Origin: CAVSWN01 sp046728115
GTDB taxonomy: Bacteria > Acidobacteriota > Vicinamibacteria > Vicinamibacterales > CAVVIG01
Reading direction: 5' to 3'
Length of the DNA stretch: 20,756 bases
NCBI GenBank assembly: GCA_046728115.1
Contig: JBKPDW010000005.1
Span: 1 to 20,756, forward strand
Part shown: positions 14,275 through 20,756 of the stretch, one piece after another
Layout: each line of letters opens with the position of its first letter
Position numbering within the stretch: the first letter of the stretch is position 1
Translations under genes and position numbers: made by a program
The notes under the pieces: generated by a model
Seen by the model: only the letters and a program-made list of their open reading frames with translations
What the model was told of the DNA's origin: nothing
Database searches by the model: none

Positions 14275-16554
14275 GTGTACGTCGACGAGCTCGATATTCC
14301 GGCGAACAAGCTGACCGGCGGGACGGAGCGCGTCGTGGAGCGCGCCGTGGAAGAGTCGCGCCGCCGCGAACACTCGGTGGTGACGAGCGAACACCTGCTG
14401 TTTGCCTTCGCACAGTCGCAATGGGAGCTGTTCTCGCAGGCAATTCATAACGCGTCGGCGAACCCGAACGCGGTGCTCCAGGCTCTCAACGAGCATCTAT
14501 CCCAGCTGCCCTCGAACGCCGGGTGCGTACTGCGCATCGGGCCGACGACCAGGCTCGCCTGCAAGCTGGCGCTGGAACGCGCGGCCCGCCTCGGCCATCC
14601 TGGGATCGAGCCCGCAGACCTGCTCCTCGCGCTGTTCGAGGAGACGCAAGGGGTTTCGGCGACGATCCTGCGGCACTTCGGCGCCGAGCCGGAATCGGTG
14701 GTCTCGCGACTCGAGGCGCATCTGCGCGAAGCGGAGGTGCGCAACGAATGGCTGAAGAAGAAGTTCGAGCTGCCGACGTTTCTGAAGCAGATCGGGACCA
14801 ACCTGAATCTGCTCGCGTGCCAGGACAAGCTCGCGCCGGTGTTTGGCCGCGACCTGGAAATCCAGCAGGTGCTCGAAATTCTGAGCCACCGCGAGCGGTC
14901 GAATTCGGTGATGCTCGTGGGCGAGCCCGGCGTCGGCAAGACGGCCATCGCCGAGGGACTGGCGCAGCGGATCGAGCTCGAACCCGACACTGTTCCGGTG
15001 CGCCTTCGCGATGCGCAAATCGTCAGCATCGAAATGAACGCGATGGTCGCCGGCACGATGCTCCGGGGCATGTTCGAGGAGCGCCTGCAGCACGTCATCC
15101 GCGAGCTGAAGGAGCGGCCTGACCTCATTCTGTTCGTCGACGAAGCGCACACCATCGTTGGCGCGGGCTCGGCGCTCGGCGCGCCGTCCGATGCCGCACA
15201 GGTGCTCAAGTCCGTCCTCGCGCGCGGCGAAGTGCGGATGATTGGCGCGACAACGCTCAGCGAATACAAGGAGCACATCGAGGAAGACGAAGCGCTGGCA
15301 CGGCGGTTCCGGTGCGTGCATGTGGCCGAGCCGACCATCGACCAGACGCGCTCCATCGTCCATGCGCTGCGTCCACGGCTCGAGCGCAATTACTCGGTCC
15401 GCCTGCTCGGCGACGCGATTGAGACCGCGCTCGACCTGTCGCCGCGCTACATGCGCCATCTTCGATTGCCGGACAAGGTCATCGGATGGCTCGACACCGC
15501 AGCCGTGCGCGCGGAGATGGATCGGCGCACCGAAGTAACCGGCGACGACGTGGTCGCGGTGATTTCGGGCACGACGCGGATCCCGGAAGACATGGTGTTC
15601 CGCGACGTGGCCGATCGGTTCGACGAGATCGAGCGGCGGCTCCAGGAGCGTGTTGTTGGGCAGCGGCCCGCCGTGGACGCCGTGGCCCGCCGGCTGCGCC
15701 TGAACAAGGGGCCGCTCAAGGACGGCTTCGATCGGCCGGACGGCGTCCTGCTGTTCCTCGGTCCAACTGGTGTCGGCAAAACGGCGCTAGCGAAGGCCGT
15801 CGCCGCATTTCTCTTCGGCGATGAAAAGAAGATGCTGCGCATCGACATGTCTGAGTATCAGGACGGCGCGACCGCCGTCGACAAGCTGATCGGAGCGCCA
15901 AGAGGTGTCGTCGGCAGCGAGCGCGGCGGGTTGCTGACCAATCAGCTCAAGGACAACCCGCACACGGTGGTGCTCCTCGACGAAATCGAGAAGGCGAGTC
16001 CGTCCCTGCTGAACGTCTTTCTCCAGGCGTTTGACGAGGGATGGCTGACAGACGGCCGCGGCAAGCGCGTCTACCTGAGTGATGCGATCGTCATCATGAC
16101 GTCGAACCTCGGATCCGAGCACTTCCGTAAGCTGACGAACCCGCTCGGCTTCCTCACCCAGCGCGCAGGGGTTGATCAGGTGCAAGGCGCCGTGGCCCGC
16201 GAACTCGAGCGACGGTTGTCGCCGGAATTCCGCAACCGGATTGACGAAGTGGTGCTCTTCACGCCGCTGACGACCGGCGACGTGCGCGCGATCGCCAAGG
16301 CGTATCTGCTGGAACTCGAGCCTGTCTTCGCGAAGGCCGGCAAGACCATCGAGATCGAGGACGACGCGCTGGAGCTGGTCGTGGCCGAGGGGTACAGCGT
16401 GGCGTTCGGCGCGCGATTTCTCAAGCGCGTCATCGACGAGCGCATCAAGCTGCCGATCACGATGCGGTGGAACGACGGGTCGCATTTCCGGGTGCGCCGA
16501 GCAGGACAGGGGATTGCGGTCGATGTCGACGTGGCGCGGTTGGTCGCGGCGTGA
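14275..16554 (+). CDS. ClpA/ClpC-like double AAA+ unfoldase with altered pore loops
   Basis: The 759-residue protein starts at a GTG, with AAGGAGG 5 bases upstream. A Clp N-domain pair occupies about 12-155 (SVVTSEHLLFAFAQ; HPGIEPADLLLALFEE). D1 AAA+ has Walker A GEPGVGKT (216-223) and Walker B LILFVDEAH (284-292). No long ClpB-type middle domain follows, pointing to ClpA/ClpC-like rather than ClpB. D2 has Walker A GPTGVGKT (496-503), Walker B VVLLDEIEK (565-573) and ends with the Clp D2-small domain. An LGF sequence (624-626) sits where ClpA and ClpC carry the IGL/LGF loop that docks ClpP. Unusually, both substrate-gripping pore-loop tyrosines are absent: D1 has GTMLRG in place of G-x-K-Y-R-G, and D2 has GVVG in place of GYVG. 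It is probably an ATP-driven unfoldase or remodeller with specialised substrates, under sigma-54 control. Confidence 0.88.
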   Translation: MYVDELDIPANKLTGGTERVVERAVEESRRREHSVVTSEHLLFAFAQSQWELFSQAIHNASANPNAVLQALNEHLSQLPSNAGCVLRIGPTTRLACKLALERAARLGHPGIEPADLLLALFEETQGVSATILRHFGAEPESVVSRLEAHLREAEVRNEWLKKKFELPTFLKQIGTNLNLLACQDKLAPVFGRDLEIQQVLEILSHRERSNSVMLVGEPGVGKTAIAEGLAQRIELEPDTVPVRLRDAQIVSIEMNAMVAGTMLRGMFEERLQHVIRELKERPDLILFVDEAHTIVGAGSALGAPSDAAQVLKSVLARGEVRMIGATTLSEYKEHIEEDEALARRFRCVHVAEPTIDQTRSIVHALRPRLERNYSVRLLGDAIETALDLSPRYMRHLRLPDKVIGWLDTAAVRAEMDRRTEVTGDDVVAVISGTTRIPEDMVFRDVADRFDEIERRLQERVVGQRPAVDAVARRLRLNKGPLKDGFDRPDGVLLFLGPTGVGKTALAKAVAAFLFGDEKKMLRIDMSEYQDGATAVDKLIGAPRGVVGSERGGLLTNQLKDNPHTVVLLDEIEKASPSLLNVFLQAFDEGWLTDGRGKRVYLSDAIVIMTSNLGSEHFRKLTNPLGFLTQRAGVDQVQGAVARELERRLSPEFRNRIDEVVLFTPLTTGDVRAIAKAYLLELEPVFAKAGKTIEIEDDALELVVAEGYSVAFGARFLKRVIDERIKLPITMRWNDGSHFRVRRAGQGIAVDVDVARLVAA

Positions 16555-16588
16555 ACAAACCGGAGACAGCGGACCGTCTGTCCGGATG

Positions 16589-16646
16589 CGGAGCTATGAA
16601 ATAACGCCCCGCTTGATGCCGAGGACGGCCGCCTGTGTGCGATCGT
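16589..16646. repeat. 58-bp repeat, copy 2 (3' end of response-regulator gene)
   Basis: This is the intact source-like copy of the repeat at 13736-13793. It covers the last 17 codons and TAG of the regulator gene, plus 5 bases beyond. Confidence 0.85.
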
Positions 16647-17223
16647 TCGCGCCCAGTTTGGCCAGGATGTTGCGCACCTGGCCCTTGACCGCGTCCTCGG
16701 TGACCGCCAGCTTCGCCGCGACGTCCTTGTTCGAGTTGCCGTCCGCGATCATCTGCAGGACGCGGACTTCCATCGGCGACAGCGACTCCTGCCCGACGTG
16801 CTCGGCGACCTCGTAGGTGATCTCGGGAGACAGCACCTTCCGCCCGGCGTGCACTGCACGGATGGTCGAGAGCAGCTCCTTGCGAAGCGTGCTCTTCAGC
16901 AGATAGCCTGACGCACCGGCCTTCAGCGCCCGCACCACCTGCGCGTCGCCGGGGTAGGTCGTCAGCACGACAACGCGCGCATCCGGATGACGCGAGCGAA
17001 TCGCCTCCAACGCATCGAGACCGTCCATCTCCGGCATCTGGAGGTCCATCAACGTGACGTCCGGTCGGTGTCGGCCGAACTTTTCGATAGCGTCGCGCCC
17101 GTTTTCAGCCTCGGCGACGAGCACCATGTCGGGCTCGTCGGCGATCAATCCGGCGATGCCCGCGCGGAGCAGGGGATGATCGTCGACGGTGAGGATCCGA
17201 ATCGGGGCGGAATCGCTCGTCAC
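16594..17223 (-). CDS. NarL/FixJ-type response regulator
   Basis: The 209-residue protein has a receiver domain (about 8-125) with acidic pair D14/D15, phospho-acceptor D60 (VTLMDLQMPEMDG), T88 and K110. A LuxR-type HTH follows (about 146-208; LSPMEVRVLQMIADGNSNKDVAAKL). Phosphorylation normally promotes dimerisation and DNA binding. The start is a GTG at 17223 with no clear ribosome site; a TATAGG sequence at 17230-17235 lies so close that the mRNA could be nearly leaderless (weak inference). It converges on the Clp-like gene, with a 39-base gap, and diverges from its paralogue at 17426; the two align without gaps at about 69% identity by hand count. No intact kinase is adjacent. Confidence 0.92.
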   Translation of the reverse strand: MTSDSAPIRILTVDDHPLLRAGIAGLIADEPDMVLVAEAENGRDAIEKFGRHRPDVTLMDLQMPEMDGLDALEAIRSRHPDARVVVLTTYPGDAQVVRALKAGASGYLLKSTLRKELLSTIRAVHAGRKVLSPEITYEVAEHVGQESLSPMEVRVLQMIADGNSNKDVAAKLAVTEDAVKGQVRNILAKLGANDRTQAAVLGIKRGVIS

Positions 17224-17280
17224 GGTGGCCTATACACGTAGATTTGCACAACTACCCGCCACCGGACATCCCCAACTGAG

Positions 17281-17317
17281 GGTCGAAATCCCCTCGTTCG
17301 AGGCCGATGTTTCGACC
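17281..17317. promoter_or_regulatory. Nested dyad between the two divergent regulator genes
   Basis: Outer arms GGTCGAAA (17281-17288) and TTTCGACC (17310-17317) are perfect complements. Inside them a second hairpin, CCTCG-TT-CGAGG (17292-17303), forms. It lies in the 202-base divergent region, about 60 bases from the leftward start and about 110 bases from the rightward ATG. This is a plausible operator for one or both regulators (autoregulation), although NarL-family sites cannot be assigned from sequence alone. Confidence 0.4.
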
Positions 17318-17425
17318 GATCGGGGAGGGCCAGGGACCGCGCAATTCCGTTATTAATTCGGCGTCAGACGGAATCCGGGCTGAGATAACATCCGGGGATT
17401 GCAGCCGGCGCGCTGCCCTGCCGAC

Positions 17426-18058
17426 ATGAGCCCCGATTCCGGCCGAATTCGCGTTCTCGCGGTCGACGACCATCCCCTTATGCGTGAAGGGGTTGCAGGT
17501 CTGATCGCCGACGAACCGGACATGACACTCGTCGCCGAGGCCGCCAGCGGCCGCGAAGCGATCGAGCAGTTTCGGACGCATCATCCGGACGTCACGTTGA
17601 TGGATTTGCAGATGCCCGACATGAACGGCGTGGACGCCACGACGGCCATCCGCCTGGAGTTTCCGGATGCGCGCATCGTCGTGCTCACCACGTATACCAG
17701 CGACGTGCAGGTGGCCCTCGCGCTCAAGGCCGGGGCAAGCGGATACCTGTTGAAGAACACCATTCGGACCGAGCTGCTGAAGACGATTCGCGCCGTCCAC
17801 GCCGGCCGCAAAGTGCTCTCGCCGGAGATCACCTTTGCCATCGCTGGCCATGTCGGCAGCGACGCGCTGTCACCGTCGGAAACCCGCGTCCTTCGCCTGA
17901 TCGCCGAGGGCATGTCGAACAAACAGATTGCGGCGGCGCTGTCCATCTCCGAAGAAGCCGTGAAAGGACAGGTGAAGAACATTCTGTCGAAGCTGGACGC
18001 CCGCGATCGTACCCACGCAGCGGTCATCGGGATCAGGAACGGCCTCATCGAGACGTAA
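17426..18058 (+). CDS. NarL/FixJ-type response regulator (paralogue)
   Basis: The 210-residue protein starts at an ATG at 17426, chosen because it aligns with its paralogue's start; an in-frame TTG at 17399 would add 9 residues and is preceded by GGGG. The receiver has D14/D15, phospho-acceptor D60 (VTLMDLQMPDMNG), T88 and K110, with LuxR-type HTH at about 146-207 (LSPSETRVLRLIAEGMSNKQIAAAL). HTH differences from the paralogue lie in the recognition region (SISEEAVKGQVKNIL versus AVTEDAVKGQVRNIL), so the two may share or closely overlap in DNA targets. A decayed sensor kinase follows at once, suggesting it has lost its cognate partner and depends on a remote kinase. Confidence 0.92.
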   Translation: MSPDSGRIRVLAVDDHPLMREGVAGLIADEPDMTLVAEAASGREAIEQFRTHHPDVTLMDLQMPDMNGVDATTAIRLEFPDARIVVLTTYTSDVQVALALKAGASGYLLKNTIRTELLKTIRAVHAGRKVLSPEITFAIAGHVGSDALSPSETRVLRLIAEGMSNKQIAAALSISEEAVKGQVKNILSKLDARDRTHAAVIGIRNGLIET

Positions 18059-18151
18059 AATCCCAGGCTTAGTTCGCATCAACCCCTTTGCTCGATTAGC
18101 AGCCGGACGATGAAGCGAAGAGGCCGCGCATCGACAGTCCTCTCGCATTCC

Positions 18152-18420
18152 GCCGACGGCGACCGAAGCGAACGAGCGGCTGGAGCGCGCGCTCGACTAG
18201 GCGGAAGCGGCGGTCACCGGCACCGAAGGGCGCACCGCCGTGCACGGGCTGCACGCGTCGGCGATCGACGTGGACGTCGCCGGCGGCCTCGCGCGATCTG
18301 AATCCGCTGGTGCGCGACGAAACATGCCGGATCGCTGGCGCGGCCACGCAACGCGGTGAAGCACGCGCCCGCGCGGCGAGCCACGCGTGGTCGCCGCGAA
18401 TCCTCGGCTAGCCTGGCCGT
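18152..18420 (+). pseudogene. Decayed sensor histidine kinase fragment
   Basis: Two or three reading frames pieced together give a recognisable kinase core. EANERLERALD, then an in-frame TAG, then AEAAVTGTEGRTAVHGLHAS matches the helix after the HisKA_3 phosphorylation site. After a frameshift, RDLNPLVRDETCRIAGA, and after another, RNAVKHAPARR match the ATPase N-box (P-I-V-R-D-E-x-Y-R-I-A-x-E-A-L-R-N-A-x-R-H-A-x-A in intact kinases). The catalytic asparagine and histidine region survives as text, but stop codons, two frameshifts and missing segments make it non-functional. It directly follows a NarL-type regulator, so it is probably that regulator's lost partner. Confidence 0.72.
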
Positions 18421-18541
18421 TTCCTCGTTCGAGGCTGTTCCGCCCACCAATCGAGCACGATCCGCCGCCCGGTTGACGTGTCAGATTCACTCGACCCCGC
18501 TCATCTGAGTCCTCGACTGAGGTTGTTCACGACGCGTGCGT

Positions 18542-18590
18542 CGCCGAGAATCCCTAACACGTTGCCGGGAATCGGCACCGCCGAGAATCC
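18542..18590. repeat. Direct repeat CGCCGAGAATCC upstream of the activator
   Basis: Two identical 12-base units start 37 bases apart, with the second 21 bases before the ATG at 18612. The position suggests a possible operator for the activator gene. Chance duplication is possible. Confidence 0.3.
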
Positions 18591-18611
18591 GCAAGACGCA
18601 GTGAGGTGCGC

Positions 18612-20156
18612 ATGTTCGCTACCACAGAATCGCTGGCGAGTGACCTCGGATCGGTGAACGCCTATTTCGAGGGCTCGCAGGAACTGCTCCAGACAATCGC
18701 CGACGTGCTCGACGTCCGCAGCGTGTTCCCGCGCGTGTCGGAGATCGCGGGTCGAATGCTGCCGCACGACGCGCTCACGATGGCGTCGCAGGACGAGGAC
18801 CTGAACATCCAGCTGGAAGCGACCTCCAGTGACGACTTCCGCGGCCTGACGCTCGACTCCCGCGGCCTGCCGATGACGGCAGAGGTGGTCGTCGGCGACC
18901 TGGCGGCCGACACGCTGCCGTTCGCCGAATGGCCCGACATGCAGCAGCGCGTTCGCGCGGGCGGATATCGCTCGCTCCTGCGCGTCGCGATCCAGGCACG
19001 CGACTGCCGGGTCGGCGTCGGCTTCTGGTCCAAGAAGGCGAACGCGTACGACTCCCGGCATTTGCCGCTGGCGCGGCGGATCGTCGACCACCTCGCCCTC
19101 GGTGTGTCGCACGAACGGCTGGCGAAAGTCGCGGTCGCGGGCGAGCCTGAGCGCGACTGCATGCACCGCGTCGAAAGCCGCGCGCGGACGATCGCGCAGG
19201 ACGCGGGCAGCCGGACGCACCGCGGCATCGCGGGGAACTCCGAGCAGTGGCAGGAGGTGTTGAGCCAGGCGACCCGTGTCGCGAAAACCGACACGACTGT
19301 GCTGGTTACGGGTGAATCCGGTACGGGCAAGGAAGTGGTCGCCCGATTCATTCATCACGCCTCCGCGCGCAGCAAGGGACCGTTCGTGGCGATCAACTGC
19401 GCCGCGCTGCCGGAGCAGTTGCTCGAGTCGGAGCTGTTCGGCTACGAGCGCGGCGCCTTCACCAGCGCGCAAATCGCCAAGCCCGGTCAGATCGAACTCG
19501 CCGCCGGCGGCGTCCTGTTTCTCGACGAAGTCAGCGAGATGAGCCTGGCGGCGCAGGCCAAGTTCCTGCGTGTGCTGCAGGAACGGGAATTCCAGCGCCT
19601 CGGCGGGACGCGGACGATCAAAGCCAACATCCGCGTCATCGCCGCCACCAATCGCGATCTCCGGAAGGCAGTCGCGCGCGGGACGTTCCGTGAGGATCTC
19701 TTCTACCGGCTCCAGGTCTTCGACATCGCGATCGCGCCGCTGCGGGAACGTCGCGACGACATCCTGCCGATCAGCGAAATGATGCTTCAGGACATCGGGC
19801 GATCTTTCGGGCGGCCGCCGGCGACCCTGACGGCAAAGGCGCGCGAGGCGTTGCTCCGATACAACTGGCCCGGCAACATCCGCGAGCTGCGCAACGCGCT
19901 CGAGCGCGCGGCCATCCGGTGCGACGACTCGCTCATCGACGCCAGGCATCTCGCGCTCGAACCGACCGCGAAGCCGTGCGGGGATGCGGCGACGGACCTG
20001 CGCAGCCTCGAGCGCGACACGATCCTGCGGGTCCTGCAGGACTGCGAGGGGAACAAAGCGCAGGCGGCGAAACGACTGGGCGTGACTCGCACGCAGCTCT
20101 ACGGCCGCTTGCACAAATACGGCATCGAGCTCGATGCCGTCAGCGCAGACGCGTAA
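18612..20156 (+). CDS. Sigma-54-dependent transcriptional activator (GAF-AAA+-Fis)
   Basis: The 514-residue enhancer-binding protein starts at the ATG at 18612, with GAGG 5 bases upstream; a GTG at 18606 overlaps that site and is less likely. A GAF-like sensor domain spans about 18-170. The AAA+ domain (about 203-430) has Walker A GESGTGKE (234-241), the sigma-54 contact loop as GAFTSA (281-286, canonical GAFTGA), Walker B VLFLDEVSEM (301-310) and an arginine-finger region FREDLFYRL. A Fis-type HTH (about 476-503, NKAQAAKRLGVTRTQLYGRL) binds the enhancer. With no receiver domain, it probably responds to a small ligand or partner through the GAF domain, not phosphorylation. Three sigma-54-type promoters lie in the window and are plausible targets. 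Confidence 0.92.
   Translation: MFATTESLASDLGSVNAYFEGSQELLQTIADVLDVRSVFPRVSEIAGRMLPHDALTMASQDEDLNIQLEATSSDDFRGLTLDSRGLPMTAEVVVGDLAADTLPFAEWPDMQQRVRAGGYRSLLRVAIQARDCRVGVGFWSKKANAYDSRHLPLARRIVDHLALGVSHERLAKVAVAGEPERDCMHRVESRARTIAQDAGSRTHRGIAGNSEQWQEVLSQATRVAKTDTTVLVTGESGTGKEVVARFIHHASARSKGPFVAINCAALPEQLLESELFGYERGAFTSAQIAKPGQIELAAGGVLFLDEVSEMSLAAQAKFLRVLQEREFQRLGGTRTIKANIRVIAATNRDLRKAVARGTFREDLFYRLQVFDIAIAPLRERRDDILPISEMMLQDIGRSFGRPPATLTAKAREALLRYNWPGNIRELRNALERAAIRCDDSLIDARHLALEPTAKPCGDAATDLRSLERDTILRVLQDCEGNKAQAAKRLGVTRTQLYGRLHKYGIELDAVSADA
20119..20140. promoter_or_regulatory. 22-bp perfect palindrome at the end of the activator gene
   Basis: The half-site ACGGCATCGAG is followed immediately by its complement, with no spacer. 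It lies in the last codons of the activator gene, 51 bases upstream of the small ORF at 20191. No T tract follows. It may be an operator for the downstream small ORF/protease pair or an RNA hairpin at the gene end; coding constraint (YGIELDAV) is compatible with chance. Confidence 0.4.
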
Positions 20157-20190
20157 CCCGGTCTGATCAGAGAGATGGATGGAAGGGTGG

Positions 20191-20295
20191 ATGTCAATGA
20201 ACAGCCTTGAATACTGGTACTACGAGTGGCTACTGCGCCGAAGGGTCGTTACCGCGGCAGCGGACGGGTCGACCGACGCGATCAAGCTCATATGA
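20191..20295 (+). CDS. Candidate 34-residue protein coupled to the trypsin-like gene
   Basis: An ATG at 20191 (or 20197) is preceded by GGAAGGG and opens a 34-codon frame whose TGA at 20293-20295 overlaps the next gene's ATG (ATGA). The peptide begins MSMNSLEYWYYEWLLRRRVV: an aromatic, amphipathic start with a basic patch, which could associate with a membrane or a partner. No family was recognised. Translational coupling is the main support; the same overlap style joins the certain genes in the Mla operon. It might serve as a leader peptide for protease translation. Confidence 0.5.
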   Translation: MSMNSLEYWYYEWLLRRRVVTAAADGSTDAIKLI

Positions 20296-20756
20296 TGAAC
20301 CGGCGCCTCGCCTTCGTCACCTCAATCGTCGCGACCGCGGCTTGGTCGTTCGCGCTCGGCGTCTTTCAGACACGTCGTGCCGACGCGCTCGAACAAACGC
20401 TTTATCACGACGAGATCAAGAAATTGCGCACTGAAATGAGCATGCAGCTCGGACGCGCGCGGACGGGAGACGGCGTTCTGCCGGCCGGTACGACCGGCTC
20501 GACGCCGCCGACGGAGGCGGCCGCCGAAGACGCATCGCGCATGAGCGCACGCGCGAAGATCGTGGCCGAGATCAAACAGCAGCTGCAGAGCGAGATGGGT
20601 CTCATGCCGGTGCATCTGCTGCGCGATCGGCGAACGAGCTTCGTCGAGCTGTATTCGTTCGACAATCTCGGGAGTACCAGCTACGGCACCGCGGGATATC
20701 TCGGGAAGGGGTACTTCATCACCGTGAAGCACGCCGTGGTCGCGCTCAAAGACGAC
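20292..20756 (+). CDS. Membrane-anchored trypsin-like serine protease (N-terminal part)
   Basis: The frame is open from the ATG at 20292 (a second ATG follows at once) to the window edge, 155 codons. It has an N-terminal hydrophobic helix (LAFVTSIVATAAWSFALGVF, about 6-25) and charged, probably coiled segments (about 32-58 and 84-103) separated by a low-complexity linker. A chymotrypsin-fold start follows: FVELYSFDNLG ... GTAGYLGKGYFITVKHAVV. H147 in VKHAVV is in the position of the catalytic histidine (usually T-A-A-H-x-V). The Asp and Ser of the triad lie beyond the window. It is probably a periplasmic quality-control or signalling protease, encoded after a sigma-54 activator. Confidence 0.72.
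   Translation, partial: MMNRRLAFVTSIVATAAWSFALGVFQTRRADALEQTLYHDEIKKLRTEMSMQLGRARTGDGVLPAGTTGSTPPTEAAAEDASRMSARAKIVAEIKQQLQSEMGLMPVHLLRDRRTSFVELYSFDNLGSTSYGTAGYLGKGYFITVKHAVVALKDD

Larger units (their letters stand above)
18059..18611. other. Region between regulator and sigma-54 activator (553 bp)
   Basis: It holds no intact gene. The middle (about 18152-18420) is a decayed sensor histidine kinase. The right end carries a 12-base direct repeat, CGCCGAGAATCC, at 18542-18553 and 18579-18590, followed by the ribosome site of the activator gene. No sigma-54-type or clear sigma-70-type promoter was recognised. Confidence 0.5.

Noticed and set aside
16561..16588. Imperfect hairpin (GACAG ... CTGTC) between the convergent Clp-like and regulator genes as a terminator
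   Set aside because: The stem is only 5 bases with an 8-base loop and no T tract on either strand.
18501..20114. 537-codon minus-strand frame opposite the sigma-54 activator
   Set aside because: The plus-strand gene has complete AAA+ and HTH motifs; the antisense product has none.
20207..20434. 75-codon plus-strand frame at the right edge
   Set aside because: It overlaps the coupled small ORF and protease frames, and its Arg/Ser-rich translation has no features.
1..20756. CRISPR arrays, tRNA/rRNA genes, insertion sequences, attachment sites, riboswitches
   Set aside because: No regularly spaced repeats, transposase frames, terminal inverted repeats or RNA-gene signatures were recognised on reading both strands.

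Overview
The window is 20.8 kb of uniformly GC-rich, densely coded DNA from a Gram-negative-type bacterium: it encodes outer-membrane barrels, an Mla lipid transporter, lipoproteins and a CusBA efflux pump. The gene mix (Kelch/tyrosinase secreted proteins, NarL-type regulators, a relic of a sensor kinase of the type common in Acidobacteriota, sigma-54 activators) is most like a soil Acidobacteriota such as Vicinamibacteria. That placement is inference from family flavour, not a search result.

Left part (1-10052): a divergent regulatory region (957-1225) separates a leftward outer-membrane barrel gene (956-78, followed by the start of a probable alpha/beta hydrolase) from a rightward run. The run is a DUF2490-like barrel, a secreted Kelch protein, a second Kelch protein fused to a tyrosinase-type copper domain, and CusB- and CusA-type heavy-metal efflux proteins. 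The divergent region holds two well-spaced sigma-54-type promoters pointing outwards and a dyad midway between them. The block looks like a sigma-54-controlled copper or phenol-oxidation module.

Middle (10249-13751): five genes joined by 4-base start/stop overlaps encode a STAS protein (MlaB-like), MlaE permease, MlaF ATPase, MlaD/MCE protein and an auxiliary lipoprotein. This is a retrograde-type phospholipid transporter without MlaA or MlaC nearby. It is flanked by debris: a relic of a barrel-gene 3' end upstream, and a relic of a NarL-regulator 3' end overlapping the lipoprotein stop codon.

Right part (13752-20756): a near-perfect sigma-54 promoter precedes a candidate 37-residue ORF and a ClpA-like double AAA+ unfoldase whose two pore-loop tyrosines are both replaced. 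Next come two paralogous NarL-type response regulators transcribed divergently around a nested dyad, a decayed sensor histidine kinase, a GAF/AAA+/Fis sigma-54 activator, and a candidate 34-residue ORF overlapping by ATGA the start of a membrane-anchored trypsin-like protease that runs off the window. Together this reads as a signal-controlled proteostasis or stress module. The activator in the window is the obvious candidate to drive the three sigma-54-type promoters, which is a testable inference.
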